A stretch of DNA of 64,000 nucleotides from Dasypus novemcinctus (taxonomy: Eukaryota; Chordata; Mammalia; Cingulata; Dasypodidae). Location of the stretch: positions 3,224,001 through 3,288,000 of the forward strand of contig NW_026688628.1 in assembly GCF_030445035.2 (NCBI RefSeq). The letters are read 5' to 3'. The translations under genes were made by a program, and so were the position numbers. This document shows positions 35,859 to 47,128 of this stretch, one piece after another (position 1 is the stretch's first letter; every line of letters begins with the position of its first letter). The notes under the pieces were generated by a model. The model searched no databases, was not told the DNA's origin, and was given only the letters and a program-made list of their open reading frames with translations.

Positions 35859-36797
35859 TGCAGTTGCCCCTCGGGCTGAAGTGTGGTTTGCTGACCTGGC
35901 GGGGGGTGGCGGCCACGGTAGGCCTATTCCAAACCGCTGCCCCCATAATAGGGTGGTTGGTCGGGCCCACCGCCACCCCTGAAGGAAGCTCGGCATGGGT
36001 GCAGAGTGCCCTCAGGTCTCCCCTTCTCGGCAGCCATGCTTCCGCGGCTGCCCCTCCTCCCAGATGGCGCCACACGATGCCTGTGGGGCGGCACCCTTCT
36101 TCTTTCTCCCTGCGCAGGTGCAGGGTGGAAAATTCCAGTCTGCCCTTTTCCCCTCCCCTGACAGCAGCAACAGCCAGGCATGGACAGAAAAATCCAGTCT
36201 GCCCTTTTCCCTCCCCCCGACAGCAGCAACAGCCAGGTGTGGGCGGGAAACTCAAATCTGCCCTCTACCCCAGCAACAGCAACCACCAATCACTAAACCC
36301 TGCCACTTCCCCCAGCAACAGCAACAGCCAATCCCTAATCACCACCCCTCCCCCATCCAGTACCTCCCACTGACCTTTCTCCGGCAACCAATCAGAACAG
36401 GGCATGGCTTTGACCAATCAGCCTTCCCCAGCCCCTATAAAACTGCTGCCTCTCCCTCAATAAAGTTGGACTTGCATGTTTACCTTGTCTCCGCGGTAGT
36501 TCTTCTGCCGTGCGCCCTCCAGTCCTGAGAGCCCCCGACAAGGGCCTGGCCTCCCTTGTCCCCAGTTTGTCGCCTGCTTCTCTGGGTGACCCCTTCGTCG
36601 CCGGCTTTGCCGGGCGACCCCGTCAGCCGAACCACGCAACCCCTGTGAGACCGACCCCTTGTCTCCTGCCGGACTGACCCTTCGTCCCAAGTGGGACCGA
36701 CCCCTCATCCCAAGCGGGACCGACCCCTCATCCAAAGCTGGACCGACCCCTCGTCTGCAGCCAGACCCCACCTCTACTGACCGAGCAAGTCACCGCA
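35859..36797 (+). repeat. ERV 3' LTR with an extra ~60-bp internal duplication
   Basis: Starts TGCAGTTGCC, ends TCACCGCA. It is longer than the 5' LTR chiefly because a ~60-bp U3 block (GAAAATTCCAGTCTGCCC...) is duplicated at about 36,128-36,240; the 5' LTR has one copy. The TATA box, poly(A) signal and U5 array are retained. Confidence 0.92.
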
Positions 36798-37320
36798 TTT
36801 TAACTCCTGATATTACATGTGGGCTGAGATATTCTACTGGTCTGAATTGACCCTTTTATTCAAGGTCATTTTCTAGTTACATCATCAGCTTGTACTTGGT
36901 AGTAATCCCTCAGTGCCAGGGAGGCTCATCCCGAGGAGTCATGTCCCATGCTGGTGGGAAGGCAATGCATTTACATGCTGAGTTTGGCTTTGAGACTAGC
37001 CACATTTGAGCAAAAAAGGCTCTCAGGGAGTAATTCTTAGGCACCCTGCAGCTCTAGACCTGGTTTTTATTTCAGGCACACAGGCTCACAGGCTTAGTCA
37101 TTAGCATCAAGGGCTCATTGTTGGACCATTCTTTTTTGGTCTTTGCCATTGCACTTGGGGGATTGTTGCTGTTCCATTAAGGAATGTGATAGAGCTCCCC
37201 TGGCTAGGAACTCAGCACTCCCTCAGTTGTCATTTTTAACTGTAATCACTATGAAAATATCCAAACATTTTTATGTACCCTGTATATATGCCCTGGAGAA
37301 CTCCCTCCCAACCATGTGCC

Positions 37321-38850
37321 AGTTGGGAGATTTTTGATGACTGTTTCAATCCCTTCACTTGTCATTGGTTTGTTGGGGTCTTCTATTTCTTCTAAAGCCA
37401 ATGTAAATGTTTCATGTGTTTCTAGGAATTTGTCCATCTCACTCACATTTTCTAGTTTGTTTTTTTTTTTGTTTTGTTTTGCATACAGTTGTTCATACAC
37501 TCTTCTTATGATCTCTTTTATTTCTACAGGGTCATTGGCAATGTCTTTCCTCTCATTTATTTTATTTTATTTATTTTTGTCTTCTCTCTTTTTTCTTTGT
37601 CAGTCTAGCTAAGAGTGTCAATTTTTTTGATCTTCTCAAAGAACCAACTTTTGGTTTTGTTGATTCTTTCTGTTTTCTGTTCTTGATTTCATTTATTTCT
37701 GCTCTGATCTTTACTATTTCTTTCCTTCATCTTGGTTTGGGATTAGTTTGCTCCTCTTTTTTCTAGTTCTTCAAGGTGTACAGTTAGACCACCAATTTTA
37801 GCTCTTTCTTCTTTTTTAATGTAAGCATTGAGGGCTGTAAATTTCCCTATCAGCATTGCTTTTGTGGTGTCCCATAGGTTTTGATATTGTGCATTCTCAT
37901 TTTCATTCATATCAAGATACTTGCTGAATTCTCTTACAGTTTCTTCTTTGGCTCACTAATTGTTTAAGACTGTGTTGTTTAATCTCTATATATTCATACA
38001 TGTTCCCTTCTTCTGCTGATATTGATTTCCAGCTTCATTCCTTTATGACCAGAGAAAGTGTTTTTTATAATTTCAATCTTTTAAAATTTATTGAACCTTG
38101 TTTGTGATGCAGCATATGATCAATTTGGGGAAGGATCTATGGGTACTTGAAAATAATATATATCCTGCTGTTTTGGTGTGCAATGCATAGATATTTGTTA
38201 GGTCTAGTTCATTTATCGTATTATTCAAGTTCTTGGTTTCTCTATTTATCCTCTGTCCAGATGTTCTACCCAATAGTAAGAGTGGTTTATTGAAATCTCT
38301 AACTAATATTGTAGAGACATGTATTTCTCCCTTCAGCTTTACCAATGTGTTCCTCATGTATCTTGGGGAATTGAAGCTAGGTGCATAAATATTTAGAATA
38401 GTTATTTCTTCTTATTGAATTGCTTCTTATATTAATATATAATGATCTTCTTCATCCCTTTTAACAGTTTTGCACTTAAAATCTATTTTGTCCAATACTA
38501 GTTTCACTACTCCAGCTCTTTTTTTTTTGTTAGTATTTGCATGTTATATTCTTTTTCCAACCTTTCACTTTTAAAGTGGTTGTATCCTAACTTCTGAGAT
38601 GAATCTCTTGTAGACAACATACAGATAAGTCATGTTTTTAAATCCATTCTGTCAGTCTGTGCCTTTTGATTTGGGAGTTCAAGCCATTAACATTTGCTGT
38701 TATAACTGTAAAGGCATTACTTACTTCATCCATTTTGACATTTGGCTTTTGGTATTGTGTCTTCCTATAGTGTATCATTTTACCCTTTCTAATATTCTTC
38801 ATTTCTACACTCTTCTCCAAGTCTCTCACCCTTGCTTTTTCCTTTCAGGT
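37321..38850 (-). pseudogene. L1-F ORF2 remnant, N-terminal part (endonuclease and linker)
   Basis: Reads from VITANVNGLNSQIKRHRLTEW (near 38.65-38.72 kb), the start of the L1 endonuclease, through RDFNKPLL (metal-site block, near 38.3 kb) and the FSSTHRSFPKLI block, to the linker/RT start [10 protein letters not shown] and IKNLPT (37.32-37.43 kb). There the frame is cut by the nested insertion. Stops and frameshifts are present. Confidence 0.85.
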
Positions 38851-39049
38851 TGAAGGACTCCCTTTAGTATCTCTTCTAATTCTGGTCTTTGGTAACATAT
38901 TCTATCAGTTTTTGTTTGTTTGTGAAGACTTTGAACTCCCCTTCATTTTTGAAGGACAACTTTACCAGGTACAGAATTCTTGGCTGGCAATTTTTCTCTT
39001 TCAATATCTTAAATATGTCATACCACTTTCTTCTCTCCTCTATAGTTTC

Positions 39050-39620
39050 TGAGAAGAGGTTGGCACTTAAACTTACCGAGTTTCCATTTTATGTGATGCT
39101 TTGCATTTCTCTTGCTTCTTTCAAAATCTTCTTTTTATCACTGATATTTTTCATTCTGAATAGTAGGTGTCTCAGGCTAGATCTGTTCATATGTATTCTG
39201 TTTGTGGTGCATTGTCCTTCTTGGATAGTGGTATTTATGTCTTTCATAAGGGAAAGGAAGTTTTTAGTCATTATTTCTTCAAAAAATAGTTCTGCCCCTT
39301 TTTCTATTTTCCTCTCCTTCTGGGACACTGACAATGCATATGTTTTTGCATTTTGCATTGTCATTCAATTCCCTGAGAACCTGTTCCATTTTTTCCATTC
39401 TCTTCTCTTTTTGTTCTTTCTTTTCCAGTTCATATGTTTTGTCTTTGAAATCACTAATCCTATCTTCATGCAGGACAAATCTGCTCTTATATACCTCTAA
39501 AATATTTTTACTCTCATCTATCATGTCTTTCATTCCCATAATGTCTGTTTCATCTCTTTGTAGACATTAATTGTTCTTTATGCTCTCCCAATGTCCTCTT
39601 AATATTCTTTATCTCTTTCA
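39050..39620 (-). pseudogene. L1-F ORF1 remnant
   Basis: Minus-strand ORF1p debris in at least two frames. A coiled-coil segment (EKKEQKEKRMEKMEQVLRE, near 39.4 kb) joins the RRM start ELNDNAKCKNICIVSVPEGE (39.30-39.37 kb). Then come FFEEIMTKNFLSLMKDI and the KKILKEAREMQSIT block (39.09-39.28 kb). The order matches ORF1 of L1-B. Confidence 0.85.
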
Positions 39621-40699
39621 TCATATTTTCTTTCAATTCTTTAAATTGATTTAGTGGAGTTGTGTGATTATCATTGATTAATTGCCTTAAACTCAATCTT
39701 TTAAGTACATTGGGTTTGTTCCTTTGGCTAGGCCATGTCTTTCTGTTTTGTAGTATGGCCTGTATTGTTTTGCTGATATTTAGGCATCTGAAATGTTGGT
39801 GAATTTACTCTAACAGCCCATTTCTCTCTCTTGTCTATTGTTTTTATTTTTTCACAGCCTGAATATTTGGCTTCACTTATCCTAAATCTTTAAAATTGCC
39901 CAGCTTCAGTTACCAAATTCATGCCAGGGACTCACTAATGGGGTGTAGACTTTCTAGCAGGGTTGGGTAAAGAGAGCTCTAAAGGCAGTTTTTGTCCATT
40001 TAAGTTTCCAGACTGACCAGCAGATGGTGCTACTTGGCAAAACTTTCCACAGAGTTGTAGCTCTCTAGGTTTCCTATGGTTTTTGTCTGGTCAGTGCCAA
40101 GATTCAAAGTGGGCTTTGCTGGCTGAATTCACTGAAGAAAAGCCCCTAAAAGCCTAGCAGGGAGGAAGATGTCTGCTCTCTTCTCAGTCAGTTGCAATGT
40201 TCTGGGCATTTTATCCCTTTTGAATATATTGAGGGTGGGGGAAGAGAGCCCTTCCTGGTGGCTGGGAGGTTTAGTAAACTCAGTTTGTTTCAACTTTTTC
40301 ATCTGTCTGTCCTTCACCCTCCTGGGAACTGTGAAGCACCATCCACGTCTGCTGACCTCCAAAGCAGACCCCTCAGGCACTTTTTGGCTCTTTCTCCATA
40401 GTATTTGTGAGAGTACTGAACTTTATCTGCCTAATCTGACACCATGTTGCCACAATCCTCCTGCTTATTTCTTTCTCCCCTATATTTTTATCCAAATTTT
40501 ATCATCTAATGCTTCTTTTAAAAAATTAAAATATTAAAAAGTAAGTCTAGAGTTAAAAAAACTAATATATAGGAAAGTGTGCCCACAAATTATGAAATTT
40601 AACTTCTGATACTTAATTATATTTCCCTTTCTGTTAAACCTTCATCAAATTTCACAAAAATAATAATGTTTTCCATTCACCCTACGTGGTATAATAAAA

Positions 40700-41375
40700 A
40701 CTGCATATGGAATTTATAAATACACATGATGGGGTATGAAATGAGTAACAGCATTTAAAATCAAAGGAAAACAAAGACAGTTATTGTTTGGAGGTGATAA
40801 CTGGTCAGGCTCTAGGTAAAAAAGACAATAGAAAATACTGTATAACAAGGTAGCTTCACTACATAAGAAATGGTTTTGTGTTATGTAAACTGGCATTATA
40901 TAAGTTAAAATGTATGTTGGGCATTCTAAAATTGACTGAGGTGGTGACAGCACAACTCTATGGTGAAAATGAGAGCCATTGACTGTACATTTTGAATAGG
41001 TTGTACAAAGCATGAGACTGTATAACACAGGGAATCCAGTGGTGGAAAATGGACTGTGGTTAATAAAAGAAATAGGAGAATTTCCTACCAGGAACTATAA
41101 CAAATATGTAATACTAATACCGGGTGTTAATAACTGGTTGAAAATACACCAATGTTATAGTTAGTAGTCATGTCTTGGCAAAGCTCTTTAATAGTTTGCA
41201 ACAAAAGTTTCACAACAAAGCAGGATTTGGGTGGTGGGGCAATGTATGGGAGACTTGTATGATGACATGCATATTTTTTGGGTAAATTCACAACTTATAC
41301 TATACACTTATTGTTTATGTATGTTCATATATAAATTATGTACTTCAATAAAATTTTATTAAAATGTATGTTCAC
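40700..41375 (+). mobile_element. Old L1 3'-UTR fragment, plus orientation
   Basis: Its last ~200 bases (tcacaac...tatactatacacttattg...cttcaataaaat) match both repeats at the end of L1-I (60.7-61.1 kb), so it is the 3' end of that L1 family. It ends with 'caataaaattttattaaaa'. Confidence 0.75.
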
Positions 41376-41495
41376 AACTTGAGGCCTATCAAATATTTTT
41401 AAGTTATAAATGATTGCTAAGAGAGTTATTTTTAGTTAAAAAAAAAACCTAAAGAAAGCAGTAAAAGGGTAGGTGGAAGGAAAACTATAAATTAC

Positions 41496-41996
41496 TGTAT
41501 TAGCCAAATGGGTGCTAGCAAAATACCAGAAATCTGCTGAGCATTATAAAGGCTATTTATTTGTGGTAGGAGCCTACAGTTACCAGGCCATAAAGCATAA
41601 ATTACTTCCCTCACCAAAATATTTCCACATGTTGGAGCAAGATGGCTGCCGACATTTGTGAGGGTTCAAGCTTTCTGGGCTCCTCTGGGCTCAGCTCCTT
41701 TGTTTCCTCCACAAAGTCAGCTAGACTATCAGGCAAATGGCTCTGTTTCTCTCCCTGGGACTCCAGCTTCAGAATCAAATTCCAGCATCAAAACTCCAAC
41801 ATTGAAAGCCTGCAGCTCTGTCCTTTGCCATGCCTTTATCTGTGAATCCCCACCCACCAAATGGCAGGGACTCAATACCATAATGACATGGCCCAATTAA
41901 AGCCCTAATCATAACTCAATCAGGCCCAGATACAGATCAGATTACAAATATAACACAATATCGATTTTTGGAATTCATAACCATATCAAATTGCTA
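41496..41996 (-). mobile_element. ERVL/MaLR-like LTR, reverse orientation
   Basis: On the minus strand it opens near 41,996 with TAGCAATTTGATATGG and 'atgaattccaaaaatcg', matching the start of the LTR at 23,855. It ends near 41,496 with GGCTAATACA. There is no matching second LTR nearby, so it is probably solo. Confidence 0.7.
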
Positions 41997-44990
41997 AAAT
42001 TACAACAATCAGAAGGCAATTACAAACTTAGTAAATATTAATCTAAGTATGTTATTACTGACTTATAATCCTATCCATTGGGATTTTTTTTTCATATATG
42101 TAATTTATACATTGTGGTATAATGTATGAGTATAATGTATGTGGTATAAAGTATGTGGTATAAAGAATGAGGATGCGGGCATGGGTATCTCTCTTTTGAG
42201 GAAAGATTGTTCCTTGGAACCAACATCAACTGCTTAAAACTTCCTTAACTAACCCATGTCGGATAAATTTTCTTATTTAGTTTTGTATACTCTAGATAAC
42301 ATTGTCTAGGTGACATGCCAAGCCTCAACATTATTTAAATGCTGCCCTGACTCACATATTCCACCATACACATAAACACTTCTCTTTTTCCATAGATACA
42401 AGAATTTAGTTTTGTTGCACTGCTTTTGTCCAAGAAGAAAGGTCAGGGATCAGATCTATACTTCTGAATGATTCTTTTCATAGAATCCTTAACCTTTTCT
42501 ATTTATCAGTATATAGACAAAGAGTTGTAACGTGAGGGTATCCAAGGTGTGAAAAACAGAAACTTCTGCCTTTGGCTCCACTGAAGAGTTTGCATTTGGT
42601 TGTGCATATATGAAAAGCACAGTCCCAAAAAGTAAACAGACAACCAGGAGGTGGGATGGCAGGTGCAGAAGGTTTTTATCTGCATCTACCCCTTGCTAGA
42701 TCAAATCCTCAAAATGACTTTTCCTTTGGGGGAATTACCTTTATTCCTTCACTGATTCTTTCTTTTCATTGTCCTTGTTTGCATAATTTATTTCTATCAT
42801 TTTTGCATATTATGACTCATTAGCTTTCATCTTTCTAAAGTCCTTTTATTTCTCTTCAGTGAATGTGTATTGTCTGTTCATCTGTTTAATACAAAAGCCT
42901 TAAAAATGCCAGTGAGGAAGATTTACCCTCATTTATTGTCATATTACAGGTAGGTGGATAGAGATGATGTGAAATATCCTGATTTTTATTTAATTAATGT
43001 AATTAAATATATATTAAGTTTTTATTCTCTCTCAAAATTTGTAGTATGGAAAGGGCATAATATCAAATACAGAATACCCAAGACAGAGTTATTGGGCATT
43101 TTTATATCATATCTTATACCCAAAGAATTAAAAAATATCAATGCATATTATTAAAGTGTATAAAGTAAATAATATCCATAGGAAGAATTTTTCAGGGCAC
43201 CCCTACCTTTTCAAAGAGGATTTTTAATCTTCAAATTCATTCTTCTAACCAATTAAATTATCTGATAGATTTGATATGTTCTTTAAATAATTAACTGATA
43301 TGAGATAAAAAGAATTATGTAATTAAAGTATTAGAAGTTCTGCCTGTTGATGTATTAAGTCAGGTTCTAATTCTAGCCTTAACAATTGTTTCCAAATTTT
43401 GTGACCCTTTTTCTTTCTTTCCTGGAACATCCCTTTTAAAAGTGCCTTGGGACCTTTGATTCCCTAAATCCCAGAGGTGCACTGACTTCTTGACCTCTCA
43501 GATTCCCAAAGGAGCCCTATTGCATTAGATATCTGATTTCTGGTTTTTCCCATGATGATTAATTTAGGTAGGTACACAGGAACACAAATCTGAGGATGAC
43601 CTACATGGTAATTATTAGATGTCTTATTATATTAACAAGTCCCAAGACCATTGTTCAAATATTTCATAACAGAAATTTTACTGCATTTCCCAAAACAGTA
43701 AAACATCATCTCATTATTCCAGCCATTATAGCATCTATATTTACCCTCACTGTTAATATTCTAGCCTCTTTAATTGTTTTTACTATGCCAGGGGAAGAGG
43801 AAGGAGGGATGACTCTATGTTCTGAATCCAAGTGGTTTACATGGCTGTAACTGATACATAGTCATAGGACAGTAATCCTTCATTTCCCATAAGATGACCT
43901 TTCTTAGTGACTCATTCAAATCTAGTTAGAAAATTAAAATATGATTTCAGATGTTTCACATTAAGTGCTCATTTAAACATACATAGCTCAGTGATAACTG
44001 AACTACAATGATAATGAGGTTAGACTAGACTGTTTCAGATTGTTCATTCATCAGTTTTCAGTATCCATAAGACACAATCAATGAAAAAATATTTTTATTA
44101 GATCATGGAAATATTTTCACACTACTGGAAAATAAATCTCAATGCTCAGGCCCTCCTAAAAAATATATCAGTAAAGTCATTTGTATGTAAAATATAGGCT
44201 TACAATAAGAAAAATGAAACAAAGATTTAACTTTTGATAACAAGAGGTTTGCAGGGAAGCCACATTTTTTTTAACAAAATCACTTTCAAGAAGCTTATCT
44301 TTTAGTTTATATTTAATTTAAATATTTAAATTCTTGTTCTAAATACATAAATGTTCATCTTAAATGTCTCTTACTTCCATAGATAATTATTACATTTTCC
44401 TCCCAAGGAAATCTAGAGATTTGAATTAAATCAAATTTCAATTATTACTGGTATTCCAAAACACTATTAATAGAATTGTTTTTAGTTAAACCATTCTTAT
44501 TGCTTTCTAAGCTGTGCCTCCACTAGGGAAAACAGAAGGTTTATACTGACACAGAAAAAAGGTAAATCATAAAGATGGCTAGAAGAATAAATCTCAAAAT
44601 AGCATACAAATATAATTGAGTTATTTAGATCATCTTTTTCATTTCCTTTTTCAACATTGTTATTCACCCCATTTTAATGACCCCAATTCAAAAAATGATT
44701 TATTATTTTATATGAATTTTTTATTTATCCTTCTACTCATTTTACTCCACCCATGATTTCTTCTGCTGTGTTTTTAATCTTCACCCTTCAAGTAAAATTT
44801 AGCCTTTCATTTCCACCTACATCCCTTGTTTGGGTAGCTGTTATTCTCTGGGGTAAAGTTTACACTCTGCTGGTATGTTCTAATGTGTGTATAATTGCTG
44901 TTAAATATAGAATATTCCATATAAATTGAAAATCATTGCAAGCATTTAAAGTGTTGCTGAAACTCCATAACTCTGCATCACCATCAGCAT
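41997..44990. other. AT-rich sequence, no gene recognised
   Basis: About 3 kb with only chance reading frames. A short degenerate repeat of 'gtataatgtatgtggtataaagta' type lies at 42,115-42,172. No conserved promoter or RNA gene seen. Confidence 0.5.
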
Positions 44991-45866
44991 CTGGACTACA
45001 TTATCCAGACAACAAAATGTCATGACTTTCCATTTCCAGAAGGGAGTCTACATGAATTTGCCCCATGCTGCTTCCATTGTCCATTCTGTTTGTCAGGGTC
45101 CTTGCCAGTCAATCTTAGAGATGTCTTGCTCCCGACGCAAGTGTTGGCTCACACCAAAACAACAGTATGCTATACTGGGTGGGTGGATATTGAGTGTAAT
45201 CCTCCAATTCTGTGGTGGCCAATCCATCAGGCCATCAGGCAAATATTGTTGTTTGTGGGTTCTGGGAACTGCCCATGGATATCCTCTGGCTGGAGGTATT
45301 CTCAGGCCTGAACCCCAGAGGGCTAGATGGCAGTCTTACAGGGGAGTAAACAAAAAGCTTGACAAATGTATCATGGAATTTTGTCAATAAAGCAGTTTTC
45401 TATGATCTTGAGATTAATCCTTATGGGCCACTTGTAAGAACTGCAGCCTCCACAGAATTTGGGCTCTGAGAGAGGTTTAGACAGCTAGAGTAGAGGTGCA
45501 TGCATTGATGGACTTCCTCCAGGTAGAAACTGACTAGCTGCTTTGGAATCTGCTGACATATGTGGCACTGCTAGTGAAAAGAAAGGCTAGTGGGGACAGA
45601 AGTGATCATTAACCATGACTTGGGACAAGGGATTCATGTGCTCATTTAAATTGAGATTGTAGTGTTAATTTCTACTTAATGGGGAAAGTTCATTTAAAAC
45701 CAATAGTTTGGGGACTGGCAAGATTAAGAGGGTGAGGATGGAGCTCCAAAATCTTGTTCTCCCAAATAAAGTGTCAGAACCAAATTTCTCAGAACTCCAA
45801 AATACAGTGTACAGTTTATACCAAGAGAAAGCTAAATCAAGAAAAATGAAACTTGAAAAGGGTAGG
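44991..45866. other. Higher-GC segment of unknown origin
   Basis: 44,990-45,410 has more balanced base composition than its surroundings, overlapping open frames on the plus strand (for example 45,022-45,390) and an AATAAA (near 45,386). It could be a fragment of a processed transcript or an unrecognised repeat. I do not recognise a protein. 45,410-45,866 shows nothing recognisable. Confidence 0.3.
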
Positions 45867-45973
45867 CTGCTCACTTTGGCAGCACATACACTAAAATTAG
45901 AATGATACAGAGAAATGTTGCATGACCCATGTTCAAGGATAACACTCAAATTTGTCAAGTGTTCCACATTTTT
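45867..45973 (+). pseudogene. RNU6 pseudogene: U6 spliceosomal RNA pseudogene (retroposed)
   Basis: A full-length 107-base copy of U6 snRNA, from CTGCTCACTTTGGCAGC to the terminal T run. Recognisable conserved blocks are GGCAGCACATA, ACTAAAATT and GATACAGAGAA; the ACAGAGA box that pairs with the 5' splice site is kept. Numerous C-to-T and G-to-A changes mark it as dead (for example CATGACCC where CATGGCCC is expected). No proximal sequence element or TATA box of a real U6 gene is seen upstream. It is joined at its last T directly to an L1 ORF1 fragment. Confidence 0.93.
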
Positions 45974-47128
45974 AGTTCTGATAGCAGCAAGAGAAAAGAG
46001 ACCCATCACATACAGGGGATACATATAAGATTAAGTGCTGATTTCTCATTTGAAACTTCTGAAGTGAGATGGCAGTGGTATGACATATTTAAGGTACAAA
46101 GAAAAAAAAACAGCTAAGAATTCTGTATCCAGGAAAAAAGTTGCTAAAAAATACAGAAGACATTAAAATAAAACACAGATAAAATTGAGAGAATTCATCA
46201 ACAGGAGACTTAGCCTACAGGAAATACTAAAGGAAATACTGGAACCTGAAAAAGGAAAAAAAAAGTAGGAGAGTGAGGTTTGGGCAGAGTTTAAAATTGA
46301 AGATTATTCTGGGGGTAACTAAAAGAGTAAAAAGATAAAAATAAGATAGACAATAAAAAAAGCCTAAAGATAAAATGGATGAAGTAAACACTACATTTAC
46401 AGTAATAGCATTGAACATTAATGTATCAAAGTCCCCCATTTAGAGATAAAATAGTCAGAATAGATTTTAAAAATATGATCCAACTACATGCTGTCTACAA
46501 GAGACTCAGCATAGACCCAAGGGCACAAATAGGTTACAAGTGAAAGGTTGGAAGATGATTTTCCATGAAAATTGTAACCAAAAGAAGAGCTGGGGTACCT
46601 TTAATAATATAAGACTAAATAGGCTTTAAATGCAATTATGAGATACAAAGAAAGACTATATATATACAAACACACACCAAGAAGAAAGAACAATCATAAA
46701 TAATTAAGCACCTAACCAAAGCGCCTGAAAATATATTAAGCAAAAACTGACAAAAATGAGGATAAATAGACACCTGTACATTCACAGTGGGGGACTTCAG
46801 TATACCCATCTCAACAATAGACAGAACATCTGAGGTGACTATCAATAAAAATAGAGATCTTTAATAATATGTTAAAGGAACTGGACCTAATTAACATATA
46901 GAAGATTTTGCATGTCAAACAGCAGGATATACATTCTTCTTGAGTATTCAGTGATCATTCTCCAGGATAGATCATGTTAAGTCATAGAACAAAACTCAAT
47001 AAAATTTTAAAATAATATTTACCTCAGTGGAATGAAGCTGGAAATTAATAATGGTTAGAGAACTGGGAAATTCACAGATATTTGAAGCTAAACATAGTCT
47101 TAAAACACTTATTGGATCAAGAGTCAAT
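45974..47128 (+). mobile_element. L1-H: 5'-truncated L1 fused to U6 (ORF1 end and ORF2 endonuclease)
   Basis: Begins inside ORF1, at the AAREK block ('agcagcaagagaaaag'), immediately after the U6 T run. It continues through the ORF1 end (to about 46.2 kb) and the ORF2 endonuclease domain, with a VGDFS-type metal-site block near 46,790. Several stops. At 47,128 it stops abruptly where L1-B begins; the continuation of its ORF2 is not found directly after L1-B. Confidence 0.88.

Larger units (their letters stand above)
33459..36797 (+). mobile_element. Class II (betaretrovirus-like) endogenous retrovirus, internally deleted
   Basis: A 3.34-kb GC-rich provirus in AT-rich DNA. Two LTRs (TG...CA, 883 and 939 bp) flank ~1.5 kb of internal sequence. 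Directly after the 5' LTR is an 18-base site matching the tRNA-Lys-type primer binding site of betaretroviruses with one mismatch; directly before the 3' LTR is a polypurine tract. Between them are a leader with a tandem duplication, a splice donor, a gag start and a probable env tail. Protease, polymerase and most of gag and env are absent, so it could only have moved with help in trans or lost these parts afterwards. It is flanked by TTTT on both sides, within a T-run, so the exact duplication length is ambiguous. It is an old genomic copy and cannot encode a virus. Confidence 0.92.
32385..37336 (-). mobile_element. L1-G: 5'-truncated L1 3'-UTR copy inserted in L1-F, itself split by an ERV
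   Basis: The element proper is 32,394-33,458 plus 36,798-37,320. Joined in order these two pieces give the reverse complement of the L1-A 3' UTR from about 3.24 to 4.74 kb, ending in poly(A) (T run at 32,394-32,406). The L1-F sequence AGTTGGGAG plus T-rich text is duplicated at 32,385-32,393 and 37,321-37,329, the expected target duplication. The ERV at 33,459-36,797 lies inside it. Confidence 0.88.
29890..40460 (-). mobile_element. L1-F: old full-length LINE-1, reverse orientation, host of a nested insertion
   Basis: Minus-strand L1 running from a 5' UTR that starts near 40,460 (reverse: GTGGCAACATGGTGTCAG) down to a T-rich 3' end at about 29,890. Removing the 4.9-kb insert at 32,394-37,320 leaves about 5.6 kb, close to a full L1. 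ORF1 lies at 39.0-39.6 kb; ORF2 at 37.3-38.85 and 30.1-32.39 kb. Several frameshifts and stops are present. Its 3' UTR is short and unlike that of L1-A and L1-B. Confidence 0.88.

Noticed and set aside
43596-43850. 84-codon frame with hydrophobic stretch, first thought to be a mitochondrial or receptor fragment
   Set aside because: No conserved motif of a mitochondrial subunit or receptor could be matched, and neighbouring sequence gives no support.
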